From Odoribacter sp. AF15-53 (GTDB lineage: Bacteria > Bacteroidota > Bacteroidia > Bacteroidales > Marinifilaceae): a DNA stretch of 64,000 bases. Below the pieces are notes generated by a model. That model saw only the letters and a list, made by a program, of their open reading frames with translations, was not told the origin of the DNA and ran no database searches. Numbering within the stretch: the stretch's first letter is position 1; the number at the start of each line of letters is the position of its first letter. The stretch spans positions 1-64,000 of the forward strand of contig NZ_QUHC01000008.1 of the NCBI RefSeq assembly GCF_003479425.1. The letters are read 5' to 3'. Below are positions 45,075 through 53,193 of the stretch, piece by piece. The translations under genes were made by a program, and so were the position numbers.

Positions 45075-46046
45075 CTACAACACCATCCACGCACAAGCAG
45101 CCAAAAACAACAGGAACAACACGTTCCCGATCCATTTCGTGCGATGTGAGATAAAATACTGCGTGAACAGGTAGGACAAGGGTACCGCTATCACCAACAT
45201 CACCCCGTGACAATTAAACGGGATAAAGAACAGCGCACTCCCTAAAAAAAGTAACATCGACAACATGGATAACATCCCCCGGCGTTGCGCGACAATCGCC
45301 GTGGGGTAATTCACGACTACATTATGCAAAGAAACAACAACCAGTATCCCGAACACGACAAATGCAGCTAACTTTTCAGGCATAATCATCCAAAATCCTT
45401 GCCCCACAACTAACGCGTCTACAAAAATATCGGGAAGTTCCACAAGCTGATCGGTCAAAAAATAATAGCCACATGTAAAAAACAGGGTTGTAAAAATCCC
45501 GATAAACAAAGCCACCAGATCTTTAAATGCAGCTCTTCCGGAGAAAGGCAGCACCACGATAGCCCAAACAAGCAACATCACCAGTTTCGGGCAGAAAAGC
45601 ACTGCCAATGTCGAAAACAACCCGAAACCAAACACGGGTGCATTGGACTGCGTGTTCACGATAGCAGCTTGCAAACGAGCCACAGCCAGTGCCGCACACA
45701 ACGCTGCCATGAGATAATTATTCATCCCGTAACGACAGATGATCCCCACGCCCAACAAGCCATAAATCACCGCCGGCAACACCGTAATATGCGACAAAAA
45801 CTTGTATCTATCCGCGACGAAAAAAACAATGAAAGACAAACACAACAATGCCAGAACACCGACTTCTTTCAGCCACGGATTCTCCTGCATGCTAAAAAAA
45901 GGAATAGATATAACGCCGGAATCCGCACAGACGACAAAATCATCCGGCCCGAAAGTAAAGCGCAAGAACGCGATTACTGCCAATACAAATGGCAGCAAAT
46001 ACAGCATATAAACATTCTTCGTCCTCAGGACGGCGTTAAATCTCAT
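45075..46046 (-). CDS. Polytopic membrane protein (DUF6427-like)
   Basis: This 323-residue protein has about nine or ten hydrophobic helices and no catalytic motif. It lies 17 bases downstream of purD on the same strand and converges with pyrC directly (the stops abut). I recall Bacteroidota membrane proteins of this size annotated DUF6427 near nucleotide-synthesis genes, but that is a weak match. Function unknown. Confidence 0.7.
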   Translation of the reverse strand: MRFNAVLRTKNVYMLYLLPFVLAVIAFLRFTFGPDDFVVCADSGVISIPFFSMQENPWLKEVGVLALLCLSFIVFFVADRYKFLSHITVLPAVIYGLLGVGIICRYGMNNYLMAALCAALAVARLQAAIVNTQSNAPVFGFGLFSTLAVLFCPKLVMLLVWAIVVLPFSGRAAFKDLVALFIGIFTTLFFTCGYYFLTDQLVELPDIFVDALVVGQGFWMIMPEKLAAFVVFGILVVVSLHNVVVNYPTAIVAQRRGMLSMLSMLLFLGSALFFIPFNCHGVMLVIAVPLSYLFTQYFISHRTKWIGNVLFLLFLAACAWMVL

Positions 46047-46062
46047 TTTCCGCTATTTATTC

Positions 46063-47331
46063 TTACAAATCAAAACCTATATCTCTTCTGAAATTCACCC
46101 CGTCAAAATGAATTTTAGCCACGTTCTCGTAAGACCGGTTCAAAGCTTCCTGCATGGTCTTCCCGAACGAACTCACGGCAAGTACCCGTCCCCCGTTCGT
46201 CAAAACCTTACCGTCCGCCAGTTTGGTTCCCGCGTGGAAAACAATACTTCCGTCCACCTCCGACAACCCCGTGATCTCTTTCCCTTTCTCGTAATCACCG
46301 GGATATCCCTGAGAAACAAGCATCACGGTCGTGCAGAAACGATCGTCCAGATGAAAAGCAGCATGCTCCAACTCTCCTTTCGCCATGGCCTCGAAAAGAG
46401 ACAGGATATCCGTCTTCAATCTTGGCAGAACGACCTCGGTCTCCGGGTCGCCCATGCGCACGTTATACTCGATCACGTAAGGATCACCCCCCACGTTCAT
46501 CAATCCGAAGAACACGAAACCTTTATAATCAATCCCGTCTTTTCGCAATCCCTCAATCGTGGGACGCACCACTCGCTCTTCCACCTTACGATTAAACTCG
46601 TCATTGGCAAACGGGACCGGAGAAACCGCCCCCATTCCGCCTGTGTTCAATCCCGTATCCCCTTCTCCGATACGCTTGTAATCCTTGGCAGAACCTAATA
46701 TTTTGTAACTTTTCCCATCAGTCAAGGCAAACACGGAAAGCTCGATTCCCTTCAGGAACTCTTCAATCACCACCTGATTCCCGGCCTTTCCGAACTTTCC
46801 TCCCAACATCAAATTCAACTCCTTTTTCGCCTCTTCCAAGTCTTCCAGTATAAGCACCCCTTTCCCGGCAGCCAATCCGTCCGCTTTCAACACGTAAGGA
46901 GGTTTCAAGGTTTTCAGGAAAGCAACACCCTCTTCCAGATTATCTTTTGTCACCGTCAGGTAAGCCGCCGTCGGGATATCATGACGAGACATAAACTCTT
47001 TAGCAAAATCCTTGCTTCCTTCCAGAATAGCACCAGCCTTTCCGGGACCGACGATCATCAATCGGGCAAAACGGGCATCCGCTTCGAAATAATCCCGAAT
47101 ACCCTCAACCAGCGGGTCCTCGGGTCCGACAACCAGCATTTCGATTCCGTTATCCTCCACGAAAGCAGCCAACGCTTCGAAATCCGTTACTTTAATATTC
47201 ACGTTCTCTGCAATTCCGGCTGTTCCGGCATTCCCCGGAGCCACGTAAAGTTTCGTTAATCTCTCACTCTGATTTATTTTCCACGCCAACGCATGCTCGC
47301 GTCCACCGCTACCCAATAATAATACTTTCAT
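46063..47331 (-). CDS. purD: Phosphoribosylamine--glycine ligase
   Basis: This 422-residue ATP-grasp enzyme makes glycinamide ribonucleotide in purine synthesis. It begins KVLLLGSGGREHALAWKI and has VVGPEDPL, the ATP-grasp PPYVLKADGLAAGKGV, GIELSVFALTDG, TGGMGAVSP, and NVRMGDPETEVVLPRL. Length is normal. The DUF6427-like gene follows 17 bases downstream. Confidence 0.97.
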   Translation of the reverse strand: MKVLLLGSGGREHALAWKINQSERLTKLYVAPGNAGTAGIAENVNIKVTDFEALAAFVEDNGIEMLVVGPEDPLVEGIRDYFEADARFARLMIVGPGKAGAILEGSKDFAKEFMSRHDIPTAAYLTVTKDNLEEGVAFLKTLKPPYVLKADGLAAGKGVLILEDLEEAKKELNLMLGGKFGKAGNQVVIEEFLKGIELSVFALTDGKSYKILGSAKDYKRIGEGDTGLNTGGMGAVSPVPFANDEFNRKVEERVVRPTIEGLRKDGIDYKGFVFFGLMNVGGDPYVIEYNVRMGDPETEVVLPRLKTDILSLFEAMAKGELEHAAFHLDDRFCTTVMLVSQGYPGDYEKGKEITGLSEVDGSIVFHAGTKLADGKVLTNGGRVLAVSSFGKTMQEALNRSYENVAKIHFDGVNFRRDIGFDL

Positions 47332-47338
47332 CCTTTTT

Positions 47339-47460
47339 ATAGTTACAAGTTACAAGTTTACAAGTTACAAGTTGAATGCTTACATCTCCGGTTGCAAGAA
47401 AGTTACAAATCCAATAACCTGTAACTTGCAACCTGCCAACCTGTAACTCGGCTTTGCCGA
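47339..47460. repeat. Family D repeat upstream of purD/Fic
   Basis: GTTACAAGTTACAAGTTTAC units on the left and CTGTAACTTGCAACCTGCC on the right form an inverted arrangement, ending with the dyad CGGCTTTGCCG. A 7-base tandem (AATCATA, three full units and one variant, about 47479-47506) follows. Confidence 0.7.
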
Positions 47461-47512
47461 ACGACAAAGATAAGGGTTAATCATAAATCATAAATCATAA
47501 ATCACAAATAAA

Positions 47513-47544
47513 TTTGGTGTTATTGAGGGATTTCTATAACTTTG
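47513..47544 (+). promoter_or_regulatory. Promoter of the Fic gene
   Basis: TTTG at 47513-47516 and TAACTTTG at 47537-47544 are 20 bases apart, a canonical Bacteroides -33/-7 pair. The Fic ATG is 17 bases downstream. Confidence 0.82.
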
Positions 47545-47560
47545 TTACAAATCAAAAGCC

Positions 47561-48136
47561 ATGAACAGATACTCGACCAATGGCGAAGAGGGAGAACTTC
47601 TCCCCAACTTACTCGGACTCACGAACGAAGAGGCTATACACAATGCAGAGTTCGAAGGTTTTTTAATGGCTGAAATTCTGTTCACGGAAAACTTGACCGC
47701 CAAGACTAAATTCACGGTAAAATACATTTGCGACATCCACCGTACAGCCCTGAAAGAACTCTACTCTTTCGCCGGACACTTTCGTTCGGTAAATATTTCC
47801 AAGGGTGGTTTCGTCTTCCCCGCCGGAAGGTTCATTCCGGACAACATGCGTATATTCGAGGATGAAATCCTCTCTCAATTACCGGATTACTACCCGAATC
47901 AGCAAGCCTTGATAAAAGATATCGCGAAAGTACACGGGGAATTGCTTTTCATTCACCCGTTCCGGGAAGGCAATGGTCGCACCTCCCGCATCTTGGCCAA
48001 TCTAATGGCCCGTAAACAAGGATATCCCGGGTTGAATTTCAGAAGAATAAACTTTGATGAATATATTATCGCCGTTCAGCAAGTAGCGCGAAAAGACTAC
48101 TCCAAAATGGAGAAGATTATCGCTTACACGTTTTAA
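47561..48136 (+). CDS. Fic-domain AMP-transferase-type protein (candidate toxin)
   Basis: This 191-residue protein is nearly all one Fic domain. The active-site motif is complete: H132-P-F-R-E-G-N-G-R-T-S-R143, and the flap NISKGGFVFPAG (78-89) is recognisable. Fic enzymes transfer AMP or another group to Ser/Thr/Tyr of a target protein. Inhibition normally needs a helix with (S/T)xxxE(G/N). A possible one is T6-N-G-E-E10-G11 at the extreme N terminus. A far better match lies in a 57-residue ORF on the other strand whose 3' end overlaps this gene by 20 bases. Target unknown. Confidence 0.93.
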   Translation: MNRYSTNGEEGELLPNLLGLTNEEAIHNAEFEGFLMAEILFTENLTAKTKFTVKYICDIHRTALKELYSFAGHFRSVNISKGGFVFPAGRFIPDNMRIFEDEILSQLPDYYPNQQALIKDIAKVHGELLFIHPFREGNGRTSRILANLMARKQGYPGLNFRRINFDEYIIAVQQVARKDYSKMEKIIAYTF

Positions 48137-48290
48137 GCTTCAAATCTACCCGTTCTAAAATAGTATAAGCAGTCTCTTGGGAAATCTTTATTCCTTCCAA
48201 CTGAAATGAAGAAATCATTCCTTGCAAAATCTCTTCCCGAACCGTGGCATTTTTTACGAGCGGCGGCATCTTTTCTTTTATTTTTTCCAT
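48117..48290 (-). CDS. Candidate Fic antitoxin (VbhA-like) opposed to the Fic gene
   Basis: This 57-residue ORF reads leftwards from ATG 48290 to TAA 48117, overlapping the Fic stop tail to tail by 20 bases. Residues 28-33 are SFQLEG, matching the (S/T)xxxE(G/N) inhibitory motif of Fic antitoxins. The following IKISQETAYTILERVD resembles the helix after that motif in VbhA-type antitoxins. A canonical minus-strand promoter lies directly upstream, ending 5 bases before the ATG; Met8 (48269) is an alternative start. Known class I antitoxins usually precede their toxin on the same strand, so this layout is unusual. Confidence 0.68.
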   Translation of the reverse strand: MEKIKEKMPPLVKNATVREEILQGMISSFQLEGIKISQETAYTILERVDLKLKTCKR

Positions 48291-48294
48291 AATA

Positions 48295-48325
48295 CAAATA
48301 TACGAATTTTGCTCTTATTATCAAA
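48295..48325 (-). promoter_or_regulatory. Promoter of the candidate Fic antitoxin
   Basis: On the minus strand, TTTG (48325-48322) and TATATTTG (48302-48295) are 19 bases apart, an ideal pair. The -7 box ends 5 bases before the ATG at 48290, so the message would be leaderless or start at Met8. The promoter is independent support for a real gene here. Confidence 0.72.
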
Positions 48326-48568
48326 GAAAAAGAGGGCAAAAAACATAACGTTCCTGCTGAAAACAAGAAGGAAATAGGCTGAAGAGAGGAACAAGACAGG
48401 CTACAACTCCAGTACCGCTCCCGAACACCTCCGGAGTACCACCGGACGGTACGGTCGCGGAACGATTGTTGTCAGGATCATGTACCCCCCGAGAAGTTTC
48501 ACCTCTTCTCGTTCGCCTCCCTCTCAGAGGGAAAAATCTTGCGAAACCTGTAACTCGCCGCAGGCGCC
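48326..48568. other. Repeat-bearing gap between the antitoxin and DUF2461 genes
   Basis: I see no gene. The segment contains family C/D fragments such as CTCCCTCTCAGAGGGAAAAA (48518-48537) and CCTGTAACTCGCCGCAGGCG (48549-48568), and a palindromic CACCTCCGGAGTACCACCGG tract near 48427-48446. Confidence 0.5.
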
Positions 48569-49228
48569 CTATCTCCATGTCTCCTCCACCGTGTAATTCA
48601 AGAAACGATGAAACGGCTGCATCACCAAAAGGCGTTTCACGATTCGTTCAATAGCATCCTCCCCCTCGAAAAAAGAATCCGGAACTTTATTCTCGATCGT
48701 GTAAGATTTGTATTTCAACAACTCTCCCTCCGGGAAATCCTTCGGGAAAGGCGCCGGTACGGTTTTCAATTTCTCCCCGTCCAAAACGTAATATTTCTGG
48801 AACTCCTTATCCCGGATGATTCCCGTGAACTCGTCGATATTATCATACACATCCTTCCGCAAAGCCTTTAACAACGAAGGCTCCGGGCACCAGATACCTC
48901 CCGCCAACAAAGAATTTCCCGGCTCTACATGCACGTAATACCCCGAACGAGGACTCTTTTTTCCTCCTTTCACCATGTAAGCCCCGATATGAGTCTTGTA
49001 AGGCTCTTTATTGGGAGAAAAACGGACATCCCGGTAAATCCTGAAAATACAATCCTTCGCCGTCAACCCGTCAACTTCCGGGTCGACCTTGGCCAATGCC
49101 GGTATTAAACGATTAATAAAAGCCTCATGCTCCGCTTTCACGGCCAAATACCACTCTTTATTCGCGTTAAACCACTCCCGGTTATTATTCTGCCTCAATT
49201 CTTCCAAAAAACGATATACTTCTCGCAT
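48569..49228 (-). CDS. DUF2461 family protein
   Basis: This 219-residue cytoplasmic protein has the family's landmarks: an N-terminal FLEELRQNNNREWFNANKEWY, IFRIYRDVRFSPNKEPYKTHIGAY, and SGYYVHVEPGNSLLAGG. DUF2461 proteins are widespread and uncharacterised. The call of family is firm and the function unknown. It lies upstream of the Fic pair on the minus strand, separated by repeats. Confidence 0.9.
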   Translation of the reverse strand: MREVYRFLEELRQNNNREWFNANKEWYLAVKAEHEAFINRLIPALAKVDPEVDGLTAKDCIFRIYRDVRFSPNKEPYKTHIGAYMVKGGKKSPRSGYYVHVEPGNSLLAGGIWCPEPSLLKALRKDVYDNIDEFTGIIRDKEFQKYYVLDGEKLKTVPAPFPKDFPEGELLKYKSYTIENKVPDSFFEGEDAIERIVKRLLVMQPFHRFLNYTVEETWR

Positions 49229-49254
49229 TTCAATTTTAGATTTTCAATCCTATT

Positions 49255-49352
49255 GATTCTGTGATTTCTTGATTTCGGATTAAGTGATTCCATCCGCACA
49301 AGGCTAACGTTTTTAATAATCACTGAATCATTCAATCGGCAATCACAGAATC
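49255..49352. repeat. Dispersed inverted repeat, family B, best copy
   Basis: Perfect 12-base termini GATTCTGTGATT (49255-49266) and AATCACAGAATC (49341-49352) enclose longer imperfect arms: TTGATTTCGGATTAAGTGATT on the left, AATCACTGAATCATTCAATCGG on the right. The middle has GCACAAGGCTAACG. Related copies are at 20968-21090 and 35541-35612. No ORF is inside. Confidence 0.82.
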
Positions 49353-49385
49353 TTAGAATCTTTTTTCATTTTCAATTCTCCATTT

Positions 49386-49940
49386 TCAATTACTCCTCGG
49401 AATCCACTTCGCTTCTTCCAACCCGCAATCCTTCGCCAGCTTCCGCCCCAGAACAAACAGATAATCGGAAAGTCGGTTAACATACCGCACGATAATATCC
49501 TCCACCTCGATCTCCTCGCTCATGTCGATAATCCGGCGTTCCACCCGACGACAAACCGTACGGGCTATATGACAAGCCGAAACTTCCGGCCGTCCGCCCG
49601 GCAAAACGAAATATTGTAACGGTGGCAATTCCTCGTCCATCTTATCAATCGCCTGTTCCAAGAACAATACATCCTCTTCCGTACAAGGCAATTTCTTTTG
49701 CATATTGCTCACGGTCGTATCCGTCGCCAGATTTGCCCCCACCACGAACAACACGTTCTGAATCTCGATCAACTGCTTCTCGCTATTCTCGTCTATCGGG
49801 TACGAACGAATCATCCCCAAATGGCTATTCAACTCATCCACACTCCCGTAGGCCTCCAGCCTCACGTTATTCTTCGCCACCCGGGTTCCCCCGATCAACG
49901 ACGTTGTTCCCTTATCTCCCGTCTTCGTGTATACTTTCAT
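49386..49940 (-). CDS. PduO-type cob(I)alamin adenosyltransferase
   Basis: This 184-residue enzyme converts cob(I)alamin to adenosylcobalamin. It begins KVYTKTGDKGTTSLIGG and has RLEAYGSVDELNSHLG, FVVGANLATD, FVLPGG and CRRVERRI, the PduO-family signature set. Adenosylcobalamin serves enzymes such as methylmalonyl-CoA mutase. The gene stands alone, with a family B repeat downstream. Confidence 0.94.
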   Translation of the reverse strand: MKVYTKTGDKGTTSLIGGTRVAKNNVRLEAYGSVDELNSHLGMIRSYPIDENSEKQLIEIQNVLFVVGANLATDTTVSNMQKKLPCTEEDVLFLEQAIDKMDEELPPLQYFVLPGGRPEVSACHIARTVCRRVERRIIDMSEEIEVEDIIVRYVNRLSDYLFVLGRKLAKDCGLEEAKWIPRSN

Positions 49941-50032
49941 ATTCTTAATTTAAAATTTTTAATCCTGGATTCCAGACGCCCAAGGCTAACGCTTTTATCC
50001 TAACTTTTAGCTTTTAGTTTTTAACTTTTAGC

Positions 50033-50653
50033 TTATATAATCATATTATACCTTCCCCTCTGCAACCGCGCGTCAAAAAAGACGATCCCATACCACATCA
50101 TATCAATCGACACCGTCCCGTGTTGCCTCAATTGCCGCCATACCAAGGAATTAAAACGTCCCTTGTAAATATCTTTAATCACGATACACAGGGGTCCTTC
50201 CCTGCGTTCCCGTAGAACTTCTTCCCATGCCTCCTCCCAATCCGCCTCGAAAGCCTTTCCTAAAAAGATCAAGTCGATCTTTCGCCCCTTCAAATCTTCC
50301 GGTTTCACCTCCTCGTCATATTCCGCTCCCGGACATTGACCTCCCCCGTTCATAAGATGCATCTGTTTCGACACGGACGAAAGATAGCGAGAAACCCACG
50401 GTCCTTGCACCCCGACACACAACACATCTCTATAAGAAAAATACTCTGCAAGCCGGAAAAGCAAACGATACAATTTCTTCTCTTTCTCCCGCATCTCGCC
50501 CATCGCCTCTATTCGCCCGAAGTCATAATAAACCGCTTTCTCTTTTATTACATTCGTGATCAGATCAAAAACGAAAGGGGAATGTACCCCGTATCCTCTT
50601 TTGTGTCGAAAACGAATGGCATGTTTAAGTCGTTGTTTCAAATAATTATACAT
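50033..50653 (-). CDS. Methyltransferase-like protein of a Bacteroidota family
   Basis: This 206-residue protein opens with LKHAIRFRHKRGYGVHSPFVFDLITNVI. That 'KRGxGxHSPF.F' opening marks a Bacteroidota family usually annotated as SAM-dependent methyltransferases. The expected glycine-rich SAM loop appears as VLCVGVQGPWVSRYL, and IDLIFLGKAFEADW fits a later strand. The SAM loop is less regular than in active enzymes, so activity is uncertain. It is divergent from recG. Confidence 0.65.
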   Translation of the reverse strand: MYNYLKQRLKHAIRFRHKRGYGVHSPFVFDLITNVIKEKAVYYDFGRIEAMGEMREKEKKLYRLLFRLAEYFSYRDVLCVGVQGPWVSRYLSSVSKQMHLMNGGGQCPGAEYDEEVKPEDLKGRKIDLIFLGKAFEADWEEAWEEVLRERREGPLCIVIKDIYKGRFNSLVWRQLRQHGTVSIDMMWYGIVFFDARLQRGRYNMII

Positions 50654-50740
50654 CTTCCGGTAAACTATCTGTCAAAATTATTTATTCTACGAAATTAAAA
50701 TTTATTCCCGATATGCTCAACTAAAGTCACCGATTTTTTT

Positions 50741-50748
50741 TACTTTCG
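50741..50748 (+). promoter_or_regulatory. Candidate -7 box for recG
   Basis: TACTTTCG matches the -7 consensus with one change and lies 31 bases before the recG start. Confidence 0.4.
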
Positions 50749-50779
50749 TTCGAGAAATCAATAATCGAAAATTTGTATT

Positions 50780-52879
50780 TTGGAACTGGCAGGACTGAAC
50801 ATAAAATTCATACCGGGTGTTGGAGAGAAACGGGCCTCGTTGCTGGAGCAGGAAATGGGCATCCAAAGCTACGAGGACATGCTCTACTACATCCCGTATA
50901 AATACATCGACCGAACCCGTATCTACACGATCGGGGAACTTACTTCCGAACTGCCCTACATCCAGATAAAAGCCAAGATCACCAACCTCACCACCGTGGG
51001 GGGCGGCAAGCAAACGCGCATGGTCGCCACGGCTTACGACGGAACCGGGGAACTGGAACTCGTCTGGTTCACGGGCTACAAATACCTAACCAGCCAGATC
51101 AGCCCCAACACCGAATACCTGATCTTCGGCAAACCCTCGATCTTCAATCACAAGATGAACATCGTTCACCCGGAGATCGACCCGTACGAGGCAAACGCCA
51201 AACAACTGGTAGGTTTTCAGGCAGTCTACCCGACCACCGAGAAGATGAAAAAAAGCTACCTGACTTCCCGGATAATCAGCAAGATACAAGCGAATATTTT
51301 CAAAGCGATCAACGGACGGATTCAAGAAACCCTTCCCGCCTGGTTTATCAAGAAACACAACTTGACATACCTGCACGAAGCCCTCTATAACATTCACTTC
51401 CCGGAGAACCCGGATATGCTTCGTAACGCACAATACCGGCTCAAATTTGAAGAATTATTCTATATCCAGCTCAATATCCTGAAGCTCAAATTCAACCGGA
51501 AAGCTGCCTTTCAAGGACATCCTTTCACCACCGTGGGAAATTACTTCAACGATTTCTACCACAATTACCTCCCTTTTCCCTTGACGGATGCCCAAAAAAG
51601 GGTGATTAAAGAGATTCGTTCCGACTGCGGTTCCGGAAAACAAATGAACCGGTTATTACAAGGGGATGTCGGGAGTGGCAAAACCCTCGTTGCCGTCATG
51701 TGCATGCTCATAGCGCTGGATAACGGTTTCCAAGCTGCCATCATGGCCCCGACCGAGATCCTCGCGACACAACATTACGAGACTATATCCGATTTGCTCA
51801 AAAATACCCCGATCAGCGTGGGATTACTAACAGGTTCCACCAAAAAGAAGGAACGGGAAGTCCTTCATGAAGCCCTCGCCGACGGTCGCCTGCAAATCCT
51901 GATCGGCACCCACGCCCTGCTGGAAGACGTGGTGAATTTCAAAAATGTGGGGCTTGTCGTTATTGACGAACAACATCGCTTCGGCGTGGCACAACGGGCC
52001 AAATTATGGCAAAAGAACACGATTCCCCCACACATGCTGGTCATGACGGCCACCCCCATCCCCCGCACGTTAGCCATGACACTATACGGGGACCTGGACG
52101 TGTCGGTCATCGACCAACTTCCTCCCGGACGCAAGCCGATCACCACGCACCACGCCTTCGAGGCTCGACGCCTGCAAGTCTACAAGTTCATCCACAAGGA
52201 ACTGGAACTCGGACGACAGGCTTACATCGTCTACCCGATGATATCCGAATCAGAGAAAATGGACTATCGCAACCTCGAAGAAGGCTATGAACACGTGATG
52301 AGTTATTTCGCTCCCCTCGGCTACACGGCCGATATCGTGCATGGCAAGCTTAAGCCCGCGGAAAAGGAAGAACACATGAGGCGTTTCGTGTCGGGAGAAA
52401 CCCGTATACTCGTGGCAACCACGGTCATCGAGGTCGGTGTGAACGTCCCCAACGCCTCGATCATGGTGATCGAGAGCGCCGAGCGTTTCGGGCTATCACA
52501 ACTCCACCAGTTACGCGGACGCGTGGGCCGAGGAGCCGAGCAATCCTACTGCATCCTCATGACCTCTTACAAACTATCCAACGAATCCCGAAAGAGGATC
52601 GAAACCATGACCTCCACAAATGACGGTTTTGAAATTGCCGAGGTCGATCTCAAATTACGCGGACCGGGAGATATCGAGGGCACGCAGCAAAGCGGTCTTA
52701 CCTGCAACCTGAGAGTAGCCAACCTCGGAAAAGACGGTCGTATCCTCAACGAAGCCGCCCAAGCCGCCACCCTTATCTTGGAAGACGATCCTCTCCTGCA
52801 AAAAGAAGAGAATCAAACCTTCGCCTCCCAGGTTAAACGCCTGTTCAAGACAAAAATCAACTGGAGATACATCAGTTAA
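50780..52879 (+). CDS. recG: ATP-dependent DNA helicase RecG
   Basis: This 699-residue helicase remodels stalled forks and recombination junctions. It has an N-terminal wedge/OB domain (IKFIPGVGEKRASLLEQE...KAKITN), Walker A G295-DVGSGK301-T302, the DEQHRFG box, TATPIPRTLAMT, and the C-terminal QLRGRVGRG and SERFGL-type motifs (AERFGLSQLHQLRG). The start must be TTG at 50780, because a stop at 50762-50764 closes the frame upstream and no ATG lies between. The next in-frame Met would remove part of the N-terminal domain. Confidence 0.94.
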   Translation: MELAGLNIKFIPGVGEKRASLLEQEMGIQSYEDMLYYIPYKYIDRTRIYTIGELTSELPYIQIKAKITNLTTVGGGKQTRMVATAYDGTGELELVWFTGYKYLTSQISPNTEYLIFGKPSIFNHKMNIVHPEIDPYEANAKQLVGFQAVYPTTEKMKKSYLTSRIISKIQANIFKAINGRIQETLPAWFIKKHNLTYLHEALYNIHFPENPDMLRNAQYRLKFEELFYIQLNILKLKFNRKAAFQGHPFTTVGNYFNDFYHNYLPFPLTDAQKRVIKEIRSDCGSGKQMNRLLQGDVGSGKTLVAVMCMLIALDNGFQAAIMAPTEILATQHYETISDLLKNTPISVGLLTGSTKKKEREVLHEALADGRLQILIGTHALLEDVVNFKNVGLVVIDEQHRFGVAQRAKLWQKNTIPPHMLVMTATPIPRTLAMTLYGDLDVSVIDQLPPGRKPITTHHAFEARRLQVYKFIHKELELGRQAYIVYPMISESEKMDYRNLEEGYEHVMSYFAPLGYTADIVHGKLKPAEKEEHMRRFVSGETRILVATTVIEVGVNVPNASIMVIESAERFGLSQLHQLRGRVGRGAEQSYCILMTSYKLSNESRKRIETMTSTNDGFEIAEVDLKLRGPGDIEGTQQSGLTCNLRVANLGKDGRILNEAAQAATLILEDDPLLQKEENQTFASQVKRLFKTKINWRYIS

Positions 52880-53049
52880 TGCAAAATTTAGAATGTAGAA
52901 TTTAGAAAGAACAAACGAGGGATTAATATTTCCAATGTTTGCTCTTTCATTCACATTGACGAACTATTACCCTGCAATTTCACCGGGGTCTCATCAGTTT
53001 TTTGACTATACCTCAACAGTATATCAAGAATAAATTAACGCTTCCGATC

Positions 53050-53093
53050 AATCAACTTTCAATCAAGTTTCAATTAACTTTCAATCAACTTAC
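53050..53093 (+). repeat. Four 11-base direct repeats
   Basis: Four consecutive units AATCAACTTTC, AATCAAGTTTC, AATTAACTTTC, AATCAACTTAC. The 11-base period is close to one helical turn, so the same face of the DNA would show the motif four times. Confidence 0.85.
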
Positions 53094-53140
53094 GTCCGGA
53101 ACTCCGGCACAAGTAGAGCGGGATACCCCGACAAACATAA

Positions 53141-53170
53141 AAAAAGGACGTCCGAAAACGTCCTTTTTTT
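53141..53170. terminator. Bidirectional terminator after the DUF3332 gene
   Basis: A 10-base stem AAAAAGGACG / CGTCCTTTTT (53141-53150 with 53159-53168) has an 8-base loop and A and T tracts on either side. It serves the minus-strand DUF3332 gene and perhaps recG. Confidence 0.85.
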
Positions 53171-53193
53171 TATCTCGATATAATCCGAAAAAA

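Larger units (their letters stand above)
52880..53193. other. Gap with 11-base tandem repeats and a terminator
   Basis: No gene is evident. 52883-52910 carries a family A-like motif. 53050-53093 holds four direct 11-base repeats, and a bidirectional terminator is at 53141-53168. Confidence 0.6.

Noticed and set aside
47479..47506. Short tandem 'AATCATA' as a CRISPR-like array
   Set aside because: Period 7 with no spacers and no cas genes nearby; a simple microsatellite-like tract.
48133..48366. 77-residue minus-strand frame overlapping the Fic antitoxin region
   Set aside because: It is in a different frame from the antitoxin ORF, has no recognisable motif, and its start lies upstream of the promoter; the 57-residue frame fits the Fic motif and promoter instead.
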